From NCBI RefSeq assembly GCF_001894825.1, contig NZ_BCWY01000068.1, forward strand, positions 1 to 53,327: a stretch of 53,327 nucleotides of DNA. Direction: 5' to 3'. Below the pieces are notes generated by a model. It ran no database searches. It was given only the letters and a program-made list of their open reading frames with translations, and was not told the origin of the DNA. Position numbers and translations under genes: made by a program. Shown in pieces: positions 25,730 through 34,610 of the stretch (within the stretch, counting starts at the first letter, position 1; the number at the start of each line of letters is the position of its first letter). This DNA is from Rhodococcus jostii NBRC 16295 (lineage in GTDB: Bacteria; Actinomycetota; Actinomycetes; Mycobacteriales; Mycobacteriaceae).

Positions 25730-27462
25730 TCAGGGCAGGGGAGCGGACCAACGAAGGGTGGTGCCGCCGCCTGCGGTGGTGGTGTCGATCGTGAACCGCC
25801 CGTTGGCCTGCCGCGCCCGGGCCTCGAGATTGTCGAGGCCACTGAGTTCGGCGTCGTCGGGGATGCCGACGCTGTTGTCGGCCACCTCGATCGCGAGGTC
25901 GTCGTAGACGGAAATGCTGATGGTCGCCGTGTCGGCGGCCGCATGTCGCACCACGTTGCTCAGGGATTCGCGGAGTACGGCTTCGGCGTGGTCGGCCAGA
26001 GTTGCATCGATGACCGACAGCGGGCCTGACATGTGCACGGTGGTGCGGAGCCCGGAGTCCGCGGTGATCTCCGCGATGATCCCGTTGAGCTGGCGCCGCA
26101 GTTGGGTGGTTTGACCCGCGCCGCCGTGCAGATCGAAGATCGCGGTTCGGATGTCGCGCATGATGTCGTGCAGGTCGTCGATCGTGTGCCCGAGCCGTTC
26201 TTTGACCTCGGGGGACTTTGCGCGTTGCAGCGTGCTCTGCAGCGACAGCCCCGCCGCGAACAGCCGCTGGATCACATGATCGTGGAGATCCCGGGCGATG
26301 CGGTCACGGTCGGCAAGGACGTCGAGTTCGCGCATCCGACGCTGGGTGTTGGCCAGTTGCAGCGCTACGGCCGCCTGGTCCGCGAAACCGGACATCAGGG
26401 CGAGTTGATCCTCGGTGAATGCCGGCGATCCCTCGCTGCGGAGGGTGACCAGGACCCCGGTCACCGACTGGGCGGCCCGCAGTGGCAGGACCATCGCCGG
26501 CCCGAACGGTGTGGTCGGTTCGAAGCCGGGGTCGAAGGCCAGCTTTTCGACACGTAGCGGCATCAAGCTGCGGAAAGCCTCGCCGGAGGTCGAGCCTTCG
26601 AGCGGAATCGTCCCGCCGATGATCCGATCGGACACCGTCCCGGCGGACACCGTCACGATCAGTTCGGTGACCCCGTCCGAGGCCACCTCGGGATCGTCGG
26701 GCACGGCGAGGAAGGTGCTGTCCGCGTCGGTGAGTGCCAGTGCGTCGTCGGCGACGACCTGCAGTACGTCGGCGGTGTCACTGCCGGCCAGCAGTTCGGT
26801 GGCGATTGCGCGGGTCGCCTCGAGCCACAACTGTTTGGTGCGCGACTCTTCGTACAGTCGGGCGTTCTCGATGGCGATTCCTGCCGCGGCGGCCAGGGCG
26901 AGCAGGATGATCTCGTCGTCCTCGGTGAACGCTTGGCCGTTCGCCTTCTCGGTGAGGTACAGGTTCCCGAATACGGTGTCCCGGATCTGGATCGGCACTC
27001 CGAGGAAGGTGCTCATCGGCGGGTGGTGCGCCGGGAATCCCGCGGCCGCCGGATGGTGGGAGAGGTCGTCGAGGCGGATCGGCTTCGGGTTCGTGATGAG
27101 ATACCCGAGTACGCCTCTGCCGCGGGGAAGCTCGCCGATCTCGGCGCGTGTCTCCTCGTCGATGCCCTCGAAGACGAATGCGCTCAGATCGTCACTGGCA
27201 CCGAGGACCCCACCGCGCCGTATCGTGCGTCCACCAGGTTGATCGCGGCGTGAACGATCGTGCGGAGGGCGTCGTCGAGGTCGAGCCCGGAGGTCACCGC
27301 GAGCATGGCGTCGAGCAAGTCGTCGACGTGGTCGCGTGATTCGACGATCTGCTCGATGCGGTCCCGCACTTCGGTGAGCAGTTCGCGCAGACGGAGCTCG
27401 GAGAGGGATCCGAGCAGTGAACGGGGATCCCGGTCACTTTGTCGACGGGGCACGAGGCGCAT
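25730..27462 (-). pseudogene. dosS: DosS/DosT-like haem sensor histidine kinase, one frameshift
   Basis: The N-terminal part begins MRLVPRRQSDRDPRSLLGSL at 27462. At about 27205-27215, in GTGGGGTCC, one G appears missing; adding it joins VDARYGAVG to VLGASDDLSAFVFEGIDEET. The restored length (about 577 residues) matches mycobacterial DosS. Two GAF domains follow. In the first, the motif HHPPMSTFLGVP and Tyr 22 residues later (FGNLYLTEK) align with the haem ligand His149 and Tyr171 of DosS. The kinase has the phospho-His in IARDLHDHVIQRL, the N-box RESLSNVVRHA and G-boxes VADNSVGIPD and GLDNLEARA. Sensing of O2, NO or CO is the family's role. The downstream part could still be made from an internal start. 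Confidence 0.85.
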
Positions 27463-27527
27463 TCTCCCACCTCGGCACTGCCTCGGGACGCTGAACAGGT
27501 CCGGCCCGCCTCGGGTAACCGGGGGAT

Positions 27528-28177
27528 CTAGCGGTACCCGGTGCGATGGGGTGGCATCTTCGTCGCAAGCACGGCGGCTGGGTGCGGCGTTCGACCCCCA
27601 GCTTGGTCAGCAGTCGTGACACATAGTTCTTTGACGGTCTTCTCCGCGAGAAACATTCGTTCGGCGATCTGCCGGTTGGTCAGCCCTTCGCCCAGGAGCG
27701 CGAGCAAGGTCCGTTCCTGGTTGGTCAGGCGCCCGAACTGACCGTTCTCCTCGTCGCGTCCGAGCGAAGCTTCGCCATCAACGCGGCGGCGGCGCGGCTG
27801 TCGAGCAACAATTTGCCGGCCTCGACATCGTGAACGGCCTCGGCCAGCGCCATCCCTCGAATGTCTTTGACGACGTAGCCGCTGGCTCCGGCGAGGATGG
27901 CGTCGAGCATCGCGTGGTCGTCGGTATAGGACGTCAGCATCAGTCAACGCAGCCCCGGCATCTTCGAGAGCAGTTCACGGCACAGTTCGATGCCGTTGCC
28001 GTCGGGCAGGCGGACGTCGAGTACTGCGACATCGGGTCGGAGTGCCGGGATCCGTGCGAGGGCCTGGGAGTATGACGCCGCTTTGCCGATGACGTCCAGT
28101 TCGGGGTCCGCGGTGAGCAGATCCGCGATTCCGCGGCGAACGACTTCGTGATCATCGACGAGAAATACGTTGATCAT
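27528..28177 (-). pseudogene. dosR: DosR-like response regulator, one stop and three frameshifts
   Basis: ATG 28177 begins MINVFLVDDHEVVRRGIADL, with the receiver Asp in VAVLDVRLPDG. At 27944-27946 TGA follows MPGLR, where Cys is expected (TGC to TGA). The same frame continues LMLTSYTDDHAMLDAILAGA. A frameshift near 27765 leads to GRLTNQERTLLALLGEGLTN and RQIAERMFLAEKTVK, the LuxR-type helix-turn-helix. Two compensating shifts (near 27635 and 27580) are needed to read YVSRLLTKLGVERRTQ and AAVLATKM. As written the protein is truncated after 77 residues and cannot bind DNA. It lies between the nitroreductase and kinase genes as in dosR loci. Confidence 0.88.
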
Positions 28178-28271
28178 GCGCAATGTCGCGATCCGCGAGT
28201 GGGCGCAGTCACGTCACAGGTTGCGGCAGAGGCGAGCAGTGCCGAGGAAGCTCGCACCGGGTCACCTGCCG

Positions 28272-29264
28272 TCATCGGAGGCCGCTCCGTCTGGGGCCCA
28301 CCGCGAACACCGAGTCCGTCGGGCGCCGGGGGGTCTGCCGCGGGGGAACCTTCTGCTCGGCGGCGCCCACCCGGATCAATGCCTGGGGATATCCACCGTC
28401 GGGGAGAAGGTTCCGGATCATGTCTCTGCTCTGGCGGAGTTCGGTCATATGGGTGAGGGGGCACGTTGCGATTAAGTCGACGGTGACTTCGAGGAGCACC
28501 GAGGACAACGCCTCACCGGAGCGCAGCCAATCCAGCCGTCCGTCATTGTCGGTGCTCAACAGCAGGACGGTTGAGCGATCGATCTTCTCGGTCGAGTCAT
28601 CGTCGCGGCCGATGGGGAACCTCCGACCGATATCCACTCGCGCACGATTCTCCGCGGTTGCCAGCGCCTCCGCGGGAATTCCCCCTGCCGGTATGGAATG
28701 GCCAGCCCACCAATGCAACTCGGATTGGTATGCGGAGTCGTACTTCCGTGCTGCGGCGGTGAGTTCGGTGGCCGCGGCCAGCACCGGGCGCGCGCCCTGC
28801 GGCAGGACTGTCAGTTGCACCCCCTGCCGGCGCACGAGGTCGGGTAGTGAACGGGGAAGTGGATTCTTCAGACCGAGGGGACCGAACGGTCGGCGGTCGG
28901 AGTGTCGGTGCCTGATCGCGGTGAGCAGATCGAAGTCGTGGGAGCGGGGTTGGGCGTCGTGGCGGAAGCGGATTGTCGCCAGGTGACCCGAGTGCGGACC
29001 CTCGGGAAGGCGGTGGATGTCGGTCGACCATCGCAGTGCGGTCAACGCTGTCTTCAGGTGGTGCAGTGCGGCCCCGCAGCTGATCACCTGTTGCCGGCCG
29101 GTCGGGTCCGCCGACGCCAGGAGGCGGCCTCGTTCGGTGTGGAGATCGAGTCGGCCGTCCGTGTAGGTCCACTGCCAGGGCTGACTGTTGTGCACCGACG
29201 GTGCGCGGCATGCCAGGTCCACGGCGATTCGAACGACGTTCTCGTCGGGGATGGTGCTGTCCAT
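28272..29264 (-). CDS. Acg-family nitroreductase-like protein (copy 1)
   Basis: A 330-residue protein starting at ATG 29264 (MDSTIPDENV) with a GGAGG site. The Acg signature is CRAPSVHNSQPWQW near residues 19-32, with SCGAALHHLKTALTALRW, RHRHSDRRPFGPL, SELHWWAGHS and the C-terminal PRQTPRRPTDSVF. Acg proteins bind flavin but lack ordinary nitroreductase activity and are DosR-regulated in mycobacteria. It is the first gene of a probable operon with dosR and dosS, and a DosR-box-like motif lies 96 bp upstream. Confidence 0.92.
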   Translation of the reverse strand: MDSTIPDENVVRIAVDLACRAPSVHNSQPWQWTYTDGRLDLHTERGRLLASADPTGRQQVISCGAALHHLKTALTALRWSTDIHRLPEGPHSGHLATIRFRHDAQPRSHDFDLLTAIRHRHSDRRPFGPLGLKNPLPRSLPDLVRRQGVQLTVLPQGARPVLAAATELTAAARKYDSAYQSELHWWAGHSIPAGGIPAEALATAENRARVDIGRRFPIGRDDDSTEKIDRSTVLLLSTDNDGRLDWLRSGEALSSVLLEVTVDLIATCPLTHMTELRQSRDMIRNLLPDGGYPQALIRVGAAEQKVPPRQTPRRPTDSVFAVGPRRSGLR

Positions 29265-29359
29265 GATCGCGCCTCCGCTTCGGTTCACTCTCCGCCTCGA
29301 CTTACGGCGGGAGGGTGGTTCATGCCCCTCAGTCTTCGCCGAACGCGACGGCGGAGTTA

Positions 29360-29373
29360 GGGCCGATAGTCAC
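29360..29373 (-). promoter_or_regulatory. DosR-box-like motif upstream of the nitroreductase operon
   Basis: The plus strand reads GGGCCGATAGTCAC; on the coding strand it reads GTGACTATCGGCCC followed by TAA. The extended site GGTGACTATCGGCCCTAA agrees with 14 of 18 positions of the mycobacterial DosR consensus. It lies 96 bp before the start codon. Confidence 0.65.
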
Positions 29374-29660
29374 CGTGGAGAGGGCGAATCGCCGGGACCT
29401 TGATGCGGCGGATACGGCAACAGCATTGCGGTAGCGAGGCACACCGTGCCCACGAGAGCCGCTGCGGCACCGACACCGATCGTCGGTGTTGCGAACCACA
29501 CGCCCAGGAGGACGACGACGAGGGCGATGACGGCACCGACGAGAACGGCGACTGCGATACCGGCCGGGCGGAGGAACCGCACGTCTGAGGGATCGACGTA
29601 CTGCTGCGACGAATGCTGGTCCGCAGTGTTAGATGGTGCCAGTGCGCGTTTGCCGGGCAT
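29370..29660 (-). CDS. Small two-TM membrane protein
   Basis: A 96-residue protein starting at ATG 29660 (MPGKRALAPS). Residues 30-75 form two hydrophobic segments (GIAVAVLVGAVIALVVVLLG and GVGAAAALVGTVCLATAMLL) flanked by a polar N-terminus (DQHSSQQYVDPSDVRF) and a short Pro-rich tail. A DosR-box-like motif lies 88 bp upstream. I do not recognise the family. Its stop at 29370 overlaps the box of the next operon. Confidence 0.7.
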   Translation of the reverse strand: MPGKRALAPSNTADQHSSQQYVDPSDVRFLRPAGIAVAVLVGAVIALVVVLLGVWFATPTIGVGAAAALVGTVCLATAMLLPYPPHQGPGDSPSPR

Positions 29661-29747
29661 GATGACCTCGTTCCAGCGCCGACGTCGGTTCCCAGTATGT
29701 GCAGGTCGGCTCTCTACAACGGTGCGGTCGCGGTGACCTCCCCGGGA

Positions 29748-29761
29748 GGGCCGAAAGTCAC
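29748..29761. promoter_or_regulatory. DosR-box-like motif upstream of the small membrane gene
   Basis: GGGCCGAAAGTCAC, matching 11 of 14 core positions of the DosR consensus and nearly identical to the sites at 29360 and 29892. It lies 88 bp before the ATG at 29660. Confidence 0.6.
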
Positions 29762-29891
29762 TTCTCCCCAGACGGTGTCCGCCGGAATGGCCAATCGCCG
29801 CAATTCGTCCGCATCGTGGGCCAACCCCAGCACTGACGGCGGTACGACGGCAGTGCGCTTTTGGCGACCACATCGCCTGATGCCGCGATTC

Positions 29892-29905
29892 GGGCCCAAA
29901 GTCAC
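29892..29905 (+). promoter_or_regulatory. DosR-box-like motif upstream of the Usp gene
   Basis: GGGCCCAAAGTCAC; with flanks (TTCGGGCCCAAAGTCACTAC) 15 of 20 positions fit the DosR consensus. It lies 90 bp before the Usp start at 29995. Confidence 0.65.
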
Positions 29906-29994
29906 TACCAGAGCCACCTCGGCACTGACACCCTGAAATGCGAAACGAAATTCATCCGCGAAAGTGACGACGAGGCCGCCTTCTCGGGGAGGTG

Positions 29995-30639
29995 ATGTCA
30001 TCGTGGTCGACAGGCAGCGGATCGTCGACGGCTCCCCGAACGGCTCCCCGAACGGCTCCCCGAACGGCGACCCGAACGGCGACCCGAACGGCGACCCGAA
30101 CGGCGACCCGGCCGTCGGCCCTCGCATTCGAGGAGTGCGCTTTACACAAAGCGGAACTGATCGCGCTGCACGCATGGTCGGACCAAGACCCGGCGACGCT
30201 CCCGGTCGAGGCAGCGGACGAAGCCAGGTCCCCGGTGGAGACCGCGGAACGGTCGATCCTTACGGAAAGCGTGACCGGGTGGTGTGAACGATTCTCCGAC
30301 GTCCCGGTGCGCAGACCCTTTGGTCGGGACCGGCCCGTGCGCCACCTTCTGGAGCTGGCAAGCGACGCCCAGCTGATCGTGGTGGGCAGCAGGGGGCGGG
30401 GCGGGGTCGCCGGGATGACCCTCGGCTCGACAAGCGCAGCCCCGCTGCACACAACTCCGTGCCCTCTCCTGATCGTCAGACCCGCACCAGCGACTAGCGC
30501 GTACACGATTCGACGAGCGCCAGGACGAGAACGGGACCGAAGCCCCCCGAAGATCCGACGAGTGTCGATGACCTTGGGCCCTACACCTGCACCGCGCCGC
30601 GGAGAAACACTCGAAGGAGCACACTCTCAGGAGGCCGTC
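29995..30639 (+). pseudogene. Universal stress protein with expanded repeat and shifted N-terminus
   Basis: An excellent GGGGAGG site precedes ATG 29995, but the frame gives MSSWSTGSGSSTAP then a TAPRTAPR-type repeat, not the expected IVVGVDGSPNG. The +1 frame reads IVDGSPNGSPNG, so the Usp N-terminus lies partly in another frame around the 12-bp repeat. After about 30114 the frame is a normal Usp: ALAFEECALHKAELIALHAW, then the nucleotide motif IVVGSRGRGGVAGMTLGSTS and PCPLLIVRP. The first beta strand and ATP-contact Asp appear lost. No stop separates it from the next gene in the same frame. Confidence 0.7.
30030..30113 (+). repeat. 12-bp tandem repeat inside the Usp gene
   Basis: Seven consecutive units: three of GGCTCCCCGAAC, three of GGCGACCCGAAC, and a last divergent GGCGACCCGGCC. 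In one frame they encode repeated SPNG/DPNG at the Usp nucleotide-binding turn. The unit length keeps the reading frame, so slippage can change copy number without a frameshift. Confidence 0.9.
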
Positions 30640-31239
30640 ATGATCGGCGAACAAACATCACCGGTGCGGATGTGGCGATTGGGACCCTGGAGCGGGAACC
30701 GACTGATGCGGGCCAGCGATCGCCTCGAGTCCTCGGTCTTTATCGTCGTCGTCGCCCTGGTACTGATCATGGTGCCCTTCGCCGCAGCCTTCGGAACCGC
30801 CACCAATACACGTCTGAACGACCAGACCCGCACCGACCGCGAAACTCGGCATGAGATACCGGCGGTGCTCCTCGCGGACTCACGAGCTCAACTGGCGGAT
30901 ACCACTCCGGCGCCACGCAGCAAGGGGCCGGCACCGGCACAGTGGACCGCGAACGGGACCACACACACCGGTCAGGTGCAGACCGACCCGGAAGCGAAGT
31001 CGGGGCAAACAATCAGCGTGTGGATCGACCAAGTCGGCAACCTCGTCGATCCACCGACGACGGGCACCGAAAACGCCCTCGCTGCCGTGGGCTCGGCACT
31101 CGCGGTGTGGACAACGATATCCTCGTTCTTCCTCCTGATGCTATTCGGAATCCGCTGGGCAGGGACGAGATACCGGATGACGCAGTGGGACCGCGAGTGG
31201 AGAAACCTCGGAAAGGCACCGGGATGGCCGGTCAGCTGA
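30640..31239 (+). CDS. Rv1733c-like two-TM membrane protein
   Basis: A 199-residue protein starting at ATG 30640 with AGGAGG upstream, although the frame is also open from the Usp gene. It shows NRLMRASDRLESSVFIVVVA leading into the first membrane segment (VLIMVPFAAAFGTA), an extracytoplasmic part with APAQWTANGTTHTGQV and GQTISVWIDQVGNLVDPPTT, and a second segment near residue 155-178 (AVWTTISSFFLLMLFGI). This matches M. tuberculosis Rv1733c, a DosR-induced membrane antigen of unknown function. Confidence 0.85.
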   Translation: MIGEQTSPVRMWRLGPWSGNRLMRASDRLESSVFIVVVALVLIMVPFAAAFGTATNTRLNDQTRTDRETRHEIPAVLLADSRAQLADTTPAPRSKGPAPAQWTANGTTHTGQVQTDPEAKSGQTISVWIDQVGNLVDPPTTGTENALAAVGSALAVWTTISSFFLLMLFGIRWAGTRYRMTQWDREWRNLGKAPGWPVS

Positions 31240-31381
31240 CGAACACACCGGCACAGGGCGCACACGAGGCGGTAATGTCCGTCCGGGTGCCACGCCCGAC
31301 ACACTCAGGCGCCCACTGTCGGAAGTCCGGTTCCATGAGCTGCCCGGATTCGGATCAGGATAAACAACTCTCCACGGCTGA

Positions 31382-31395
31382 GTGACATTCGGCTC
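31382..31395 (+). promoter_or_regulatory. DosR-box-like motif upstream of WS/DGAT 1
   Basis: GTGACATTCGGCTC, the reverse complement of GAGCCGAATGTCAC, which matches 12 of 14 positions of the motif at 29748. It lies 86 bp before the GTG start at 31481. Confidence 0.6.
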
Positions 31396-31480
31396 CACGC
31401 CGAGTACCTCCGGCCCTGACGCCACCCGGGGATACCGGACACAGTGAAGATGACGGGGCTTTCGACGGTAAGGCCAAACA

Positions 31481-32899
31481 GTGGACGACAACTTGAGCTT
31501 CCTGGACGCGGGTTTCCTCGAAACGGAGGACTCCGACCCACACGCGAGCCTGACAATCGGGGCCCTCGCCATCATCGACGGCCCCGTTCCCGGGCAAGAC
31601 AAATTTCGTGACACCGTCGCCGCACGTTTCGCGGAGCTCCCGCACGCCCGAGACAGGGTTCACACCGTCCCACTGGACTTCAGCGCGCCCTCCTGGTCGC
31701 AGGACCCCCATTTCGACCTCGGTCATCACCTGCGGCGGGTCGCCCTCCCGGAACCAGGGGAGGAGGAGGCTCTGTTCGGCTTCGTCGCCCGGGTCATGGC
31801 GCACCGGCTCGACCGCGACCGTCCCTTGTGGGAATGCTGGGTCGTCGAAGGCCTCACCGGCAACCGCTGGGCCGTGCTGACCAAGATTCATCACTGCATG
31901 GCGGACGGGATCGCAGGAACGAAACTGTTCGAGGCGATGTGCGACGAAGTCGTGGCCGAAACGCCAGTGACTGCAGAGGTTGGTGCCGATACCGAGCCGG
32001 CGTCCACCGTCAGCTCCTGGGTCGAGAGTCTGGTCCGATCGACGATCGAACTCCTTTCTCCGGCTCGGCAATTGCGCCTCGTTGCGGCGGCGCTGGCTGT
32101 TCCTCGTCGGGTGACGGTCGCGGGTGTCGGCGCAGTGAACGGCTTCACGCACCTGCTCTCTGAGATGCTGATGTCGTCGACCGGCACCTCGTTGATCGGG
32201 CCGATCGGGCGCCAGCGCCGGTACTGCGCGGCGCGAGTCCGGATGCGGGATGTCCGCGAGATCTGCACCGCCTACGGGGTCACCGTGAACGATGTCGCGC
32301 TCGCGGCGATCACCAGCGGATTGCGGCAGCTGCTCCTGCAGCGCGGGGAACACTCCGGCGCACACACGGTTCGTACCCTGGTTCCCGTATCCGTACGCTC
32401 CGCAACCGAAGACTGCACGGTCCACAATCAGGTCTCGCTGATGCTGCCCTTCCTGCCCGTCGACATCGAAGACCCAGTCGAACAATTGGCCGCCGTCCAC
32501 GACCGGCTCACAGCGCACAAGGCGAGAAAGGAAGCCGAAGTAGGCAAGGCGTTCACCGCGGTGGCACAGTACGGGCCGTTCATGCCCATGGCCTGGGCCG
32601 TTCGACTCGCCACCCGGTTCCCCCAGCACAGTGTCGTCGCTGTCGCAACCAACGTCCCCGGGCCGACGACCACACGGCACGTGATGGGACGGACGATCCT
32701 CGAGATCCTCCCGTACGTGCCCATCGCGCTGCGGCTCCGGATCGGAATTGCGATCCTCAGCTACACAGACCACCTGGTCTTCGGCCTCACCGGAGACTAC
32801 GACACCACACCGGACCTCACCGACCTCTCGGACTCGATCGAACGTGGGGTACTCACTCTCCTCACCGCAGCGCGGACGGCTGCCGATGCGTCCCAATGA
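31481..32899 (+). CDS. Wax ester synthase/diacylglycerol acyltransferase 1
   Basis: A 472-residue bifunctional acyltransferase that makes triacylglycerol or wax esters from acyl-CoA. The catalytic HHxxxDG is HHCMADG at residues 137-143. Other family motifs are LSFLDAGFLETED at the start, DRPLWECWVVEGL, NDVALAAITSGLR, RTLVPVSVRS, VATNVPGP and ILSYTDHLVFGLTGD. The GTG at 31481 follows GGTAAGG. A second, broken acyltransferase gene follows by 153 bp. In mycobacteria the homologue Tgs1 is DosR-controlled. Confidence 0.94.
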   Translation: MDDNLSFLDAGFLETEDSDPHASLTIGALAIIDGPVPGQDKFRDTVAARFAELPHARDRVHTVPLDFSAPSWSQDPHFDLGHHLRRVALPEPGEEEALFGFVARVMAHRLDRDRPLWECWVVEGLTGNRWAVLTKIHHCMADGIAGTKLFEAMCDEVVAETPVTAEVGADTEPASTVSSWVESLVRSTIELLSPARQLRLVAAALAVPRRVTVAGVGAVNGFTHLLSEMLMSSTGTSLIGPIGRQRRYCAARVRMRDVREICTAYGVTVNDVALAAITSGLRQLLLQRGEHSGAHTVRTLVPVSVRSATEDCTVHNQVSLMLPFLPVDIEDPVEQLAAVHDRLTAHKARKEAEVGKAFTAVAQYGPFMPMAWAVRLATRFPQHSVVAVATNVPGPTTTRHVMGRTILEILPYVPIALRLRIGIAILSYTDHLVFGLTGDYDTTPDLTDLSDSIERGVLTLLTAARTAADASQ

Positions 32900-33052
32900 T
32901 CGTCGAACAATGAGATCTCGTGCGCGTGGCCGATCGCCGCCTGGCGCGCTCCTTACCGAGATCACGGCGTACTCTTCCGCTGACACCGCACCGGCGCCAC
33001 GACGGCCGACAATCGCGGCGAGTAACCCGATGACGTCTGGCATTCTCGAGTT

Positions 33053-34378
33053 GTGACAGAACACCGCAGGGTGGAGCGCATCGGCCCGGGCGACCTCACT
33101 ACCCTCGTCTCCGACGTCGGACCGGTACCCATGAATGTCGGCGCGTTACTTTTCCTTGCCGGTGACAGCGGCGTGGATGTGGTGACCATCGAGGCCACGT
33201 TCACACAACGGATCGCAGGCATTCGACGCTTACGGTAGTGCCTGGTCAGGCCGCCACGGGGCCTGGGCCGGCCGTACTGGGTCGACGACGACACGTTCGA
33301 CGTCGTTGACCATGTGTCCCGGGCGTCCTGCCCGGGCCCGGGGGACCGTGACGCTGCCCTCGCAATCGCTGTGGACGCCGTTACCCGGCCGCTGCCCCGA
33401 TCACGACCACTATGGAGGGCGGTCATTATCACCGACCTGGTCGACGGTCACACCGGTCTGGTGTTGGTGATGCACCATGTCCTGGCCGACGGAATCGGCG
33501 GCCTCGCCGTCCTCGCACGCCTGGTCGACGGCCTGTCCGCGGCTGAGCCGGCCGAGGAGACCGCAGCCGCCTCCCCGGCGCCCCGGCCGAGGGACCTCCT
33601 CGCCGACTGCGTTGCCGAACGCCTCCGCGAGCTGCGCCGACGTCCGCACGCGATCGCACGCATGCGTGCCGGCTGGACCGAACTCGGTCGCGGTCGCGGC
33701 AGGCGGGCACCCCGGTGTTCCTTGAACGTCGCCACCGGCTCCCGCCGCAAGGTGGTGACCGTCGAGGTCGGCCTCGACGGTGTGCGGGCAGCGGGCCGGA
33801 GGTCGGGGGCTACCGTCAACGATGTTCTATTGGTCGCCGTCACCGGGGCTTTGGCCGCCCTGCTGCGCAGGCGGAACGAGTTCCCCCAGGAGCTGGTGGT
33901 CTCGGTGCCCGTCTCGGCCCGGAGTTCGACGACGAGCGGGAACCTGGGAAACCAGGTCGGTGTGATGCCGGTCCGCGTACCGCTGGCAGGAAGTATCGAG
34001 GAGCGGCTGACCACCGTTTCGGGCATTACCCGCGCTCAGAAGATGCGAACGCGAGGTACTTCCTCGGCGCTGATCGGACCCATCTTTCGGTTCCTGGTCG
34101 CCGTGCGGATGTTTCGGTGGTTCGTTGACCGTCAGCAACTCGTCAACTCGTTTCTCACCGACTTGTCCGGCCCGCGGGGACAACTCGCCGTCGCTGGAGC
34201 CCCGATCGCGGGCATTGCGCCGATTACCGTCACTGCGGGGAATGTCGGCGTCGCGTTCGCGGCGCTGTCCTACGCAGGCACATTGACGGTCACGATCATC
34301 GTAGATCCCGCCGTCATACCCGAGATCCACGAGCTCGCCACGGCTCTGCAAGAACAATTTCGGGCGGCCATCGAATAA
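33053..34378 (+). pseudogene. WS/DGAT 2 interrupted by an in-frame amber codon
   Basis: A single frame from GTG 33053 to the TAA at 34378 encodes a 441-residue acyltransferase except for TAG at 33236-33238 (CGG TAG TGC), where CAG is likely. Upstream of it is VGPVPMNVGALLFLAGDSGV; downstream are PYWVDDDTFDVVDHV, RPLWRAVIITDL, the active-site MHHVLADGIGGLAV, NDVLLVAVTGAL, LVVSVPVSARS and LTDLSGPRG. A translation restart after the stop would keep the active site but lack the first 60 residues. One C-to-T change explains the defect. Confidence 0.85.
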
Positions 34379-34610
34379 CAAAGCGGGCCGCCCGTTCATG
34401 TCAAGGTCGCAAAGGCAGGCGCCCGAATGACACCCGCAAGTCACACCGCCCCAGTGCACAGCGGTGGTGGCACCCCGGTACGCCTCCGACTGGGCCTTGT
34501 TCGCCGGCCGGTACGTCGCCCGGGATCAGCGTGCGCCACAGCCCATCGGTCACCTCCGGTGGAGTTCGCGAACTGCAATATCAGGCATCCGCCGGGCCGG
34601 CTCGCTCGTC
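34379..34610. other. Intergenic, possible decayed sequence
   Basis: No recognisable gene. It may include the lost 5' end of the GH65 remnant that follows. Confidence 0.35.

Noticed and set aside
29714..30001. 95-residue minus-strand frame (MTSPPREGGLVVTFADEF)
   Set aside because: It overlaps two DosR-box-like motifs and the Usp ribosome site; the frame has no ribosome site or family motif, so it is more likely promoter DNA.
30030..30113. CRISPR-like array
   Set aside because: The units are contiguous 12-bp tandem repeats without spacers, inside a Usp gene.
31355..33064. 569-residue minus-strand frame
   Set aside because: It is exactly antisense to WS/DGAT 1, whose HHCMADG motif and codon pattern show which strand is coding.
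7647..33238. Amber recoding as a system in this organism
   Set aside because: Only two intact-frame TAG cases are seen, several other genes have frameshifts or TGA lesions, and no suppressor tRNA or recoding signal is visible, so decay is simpler.
34384..34394. Short hairpin after WS/DGAT 2
   Set aside because: Arms of four or five bases with a very small loop are too weak to call a terminator.
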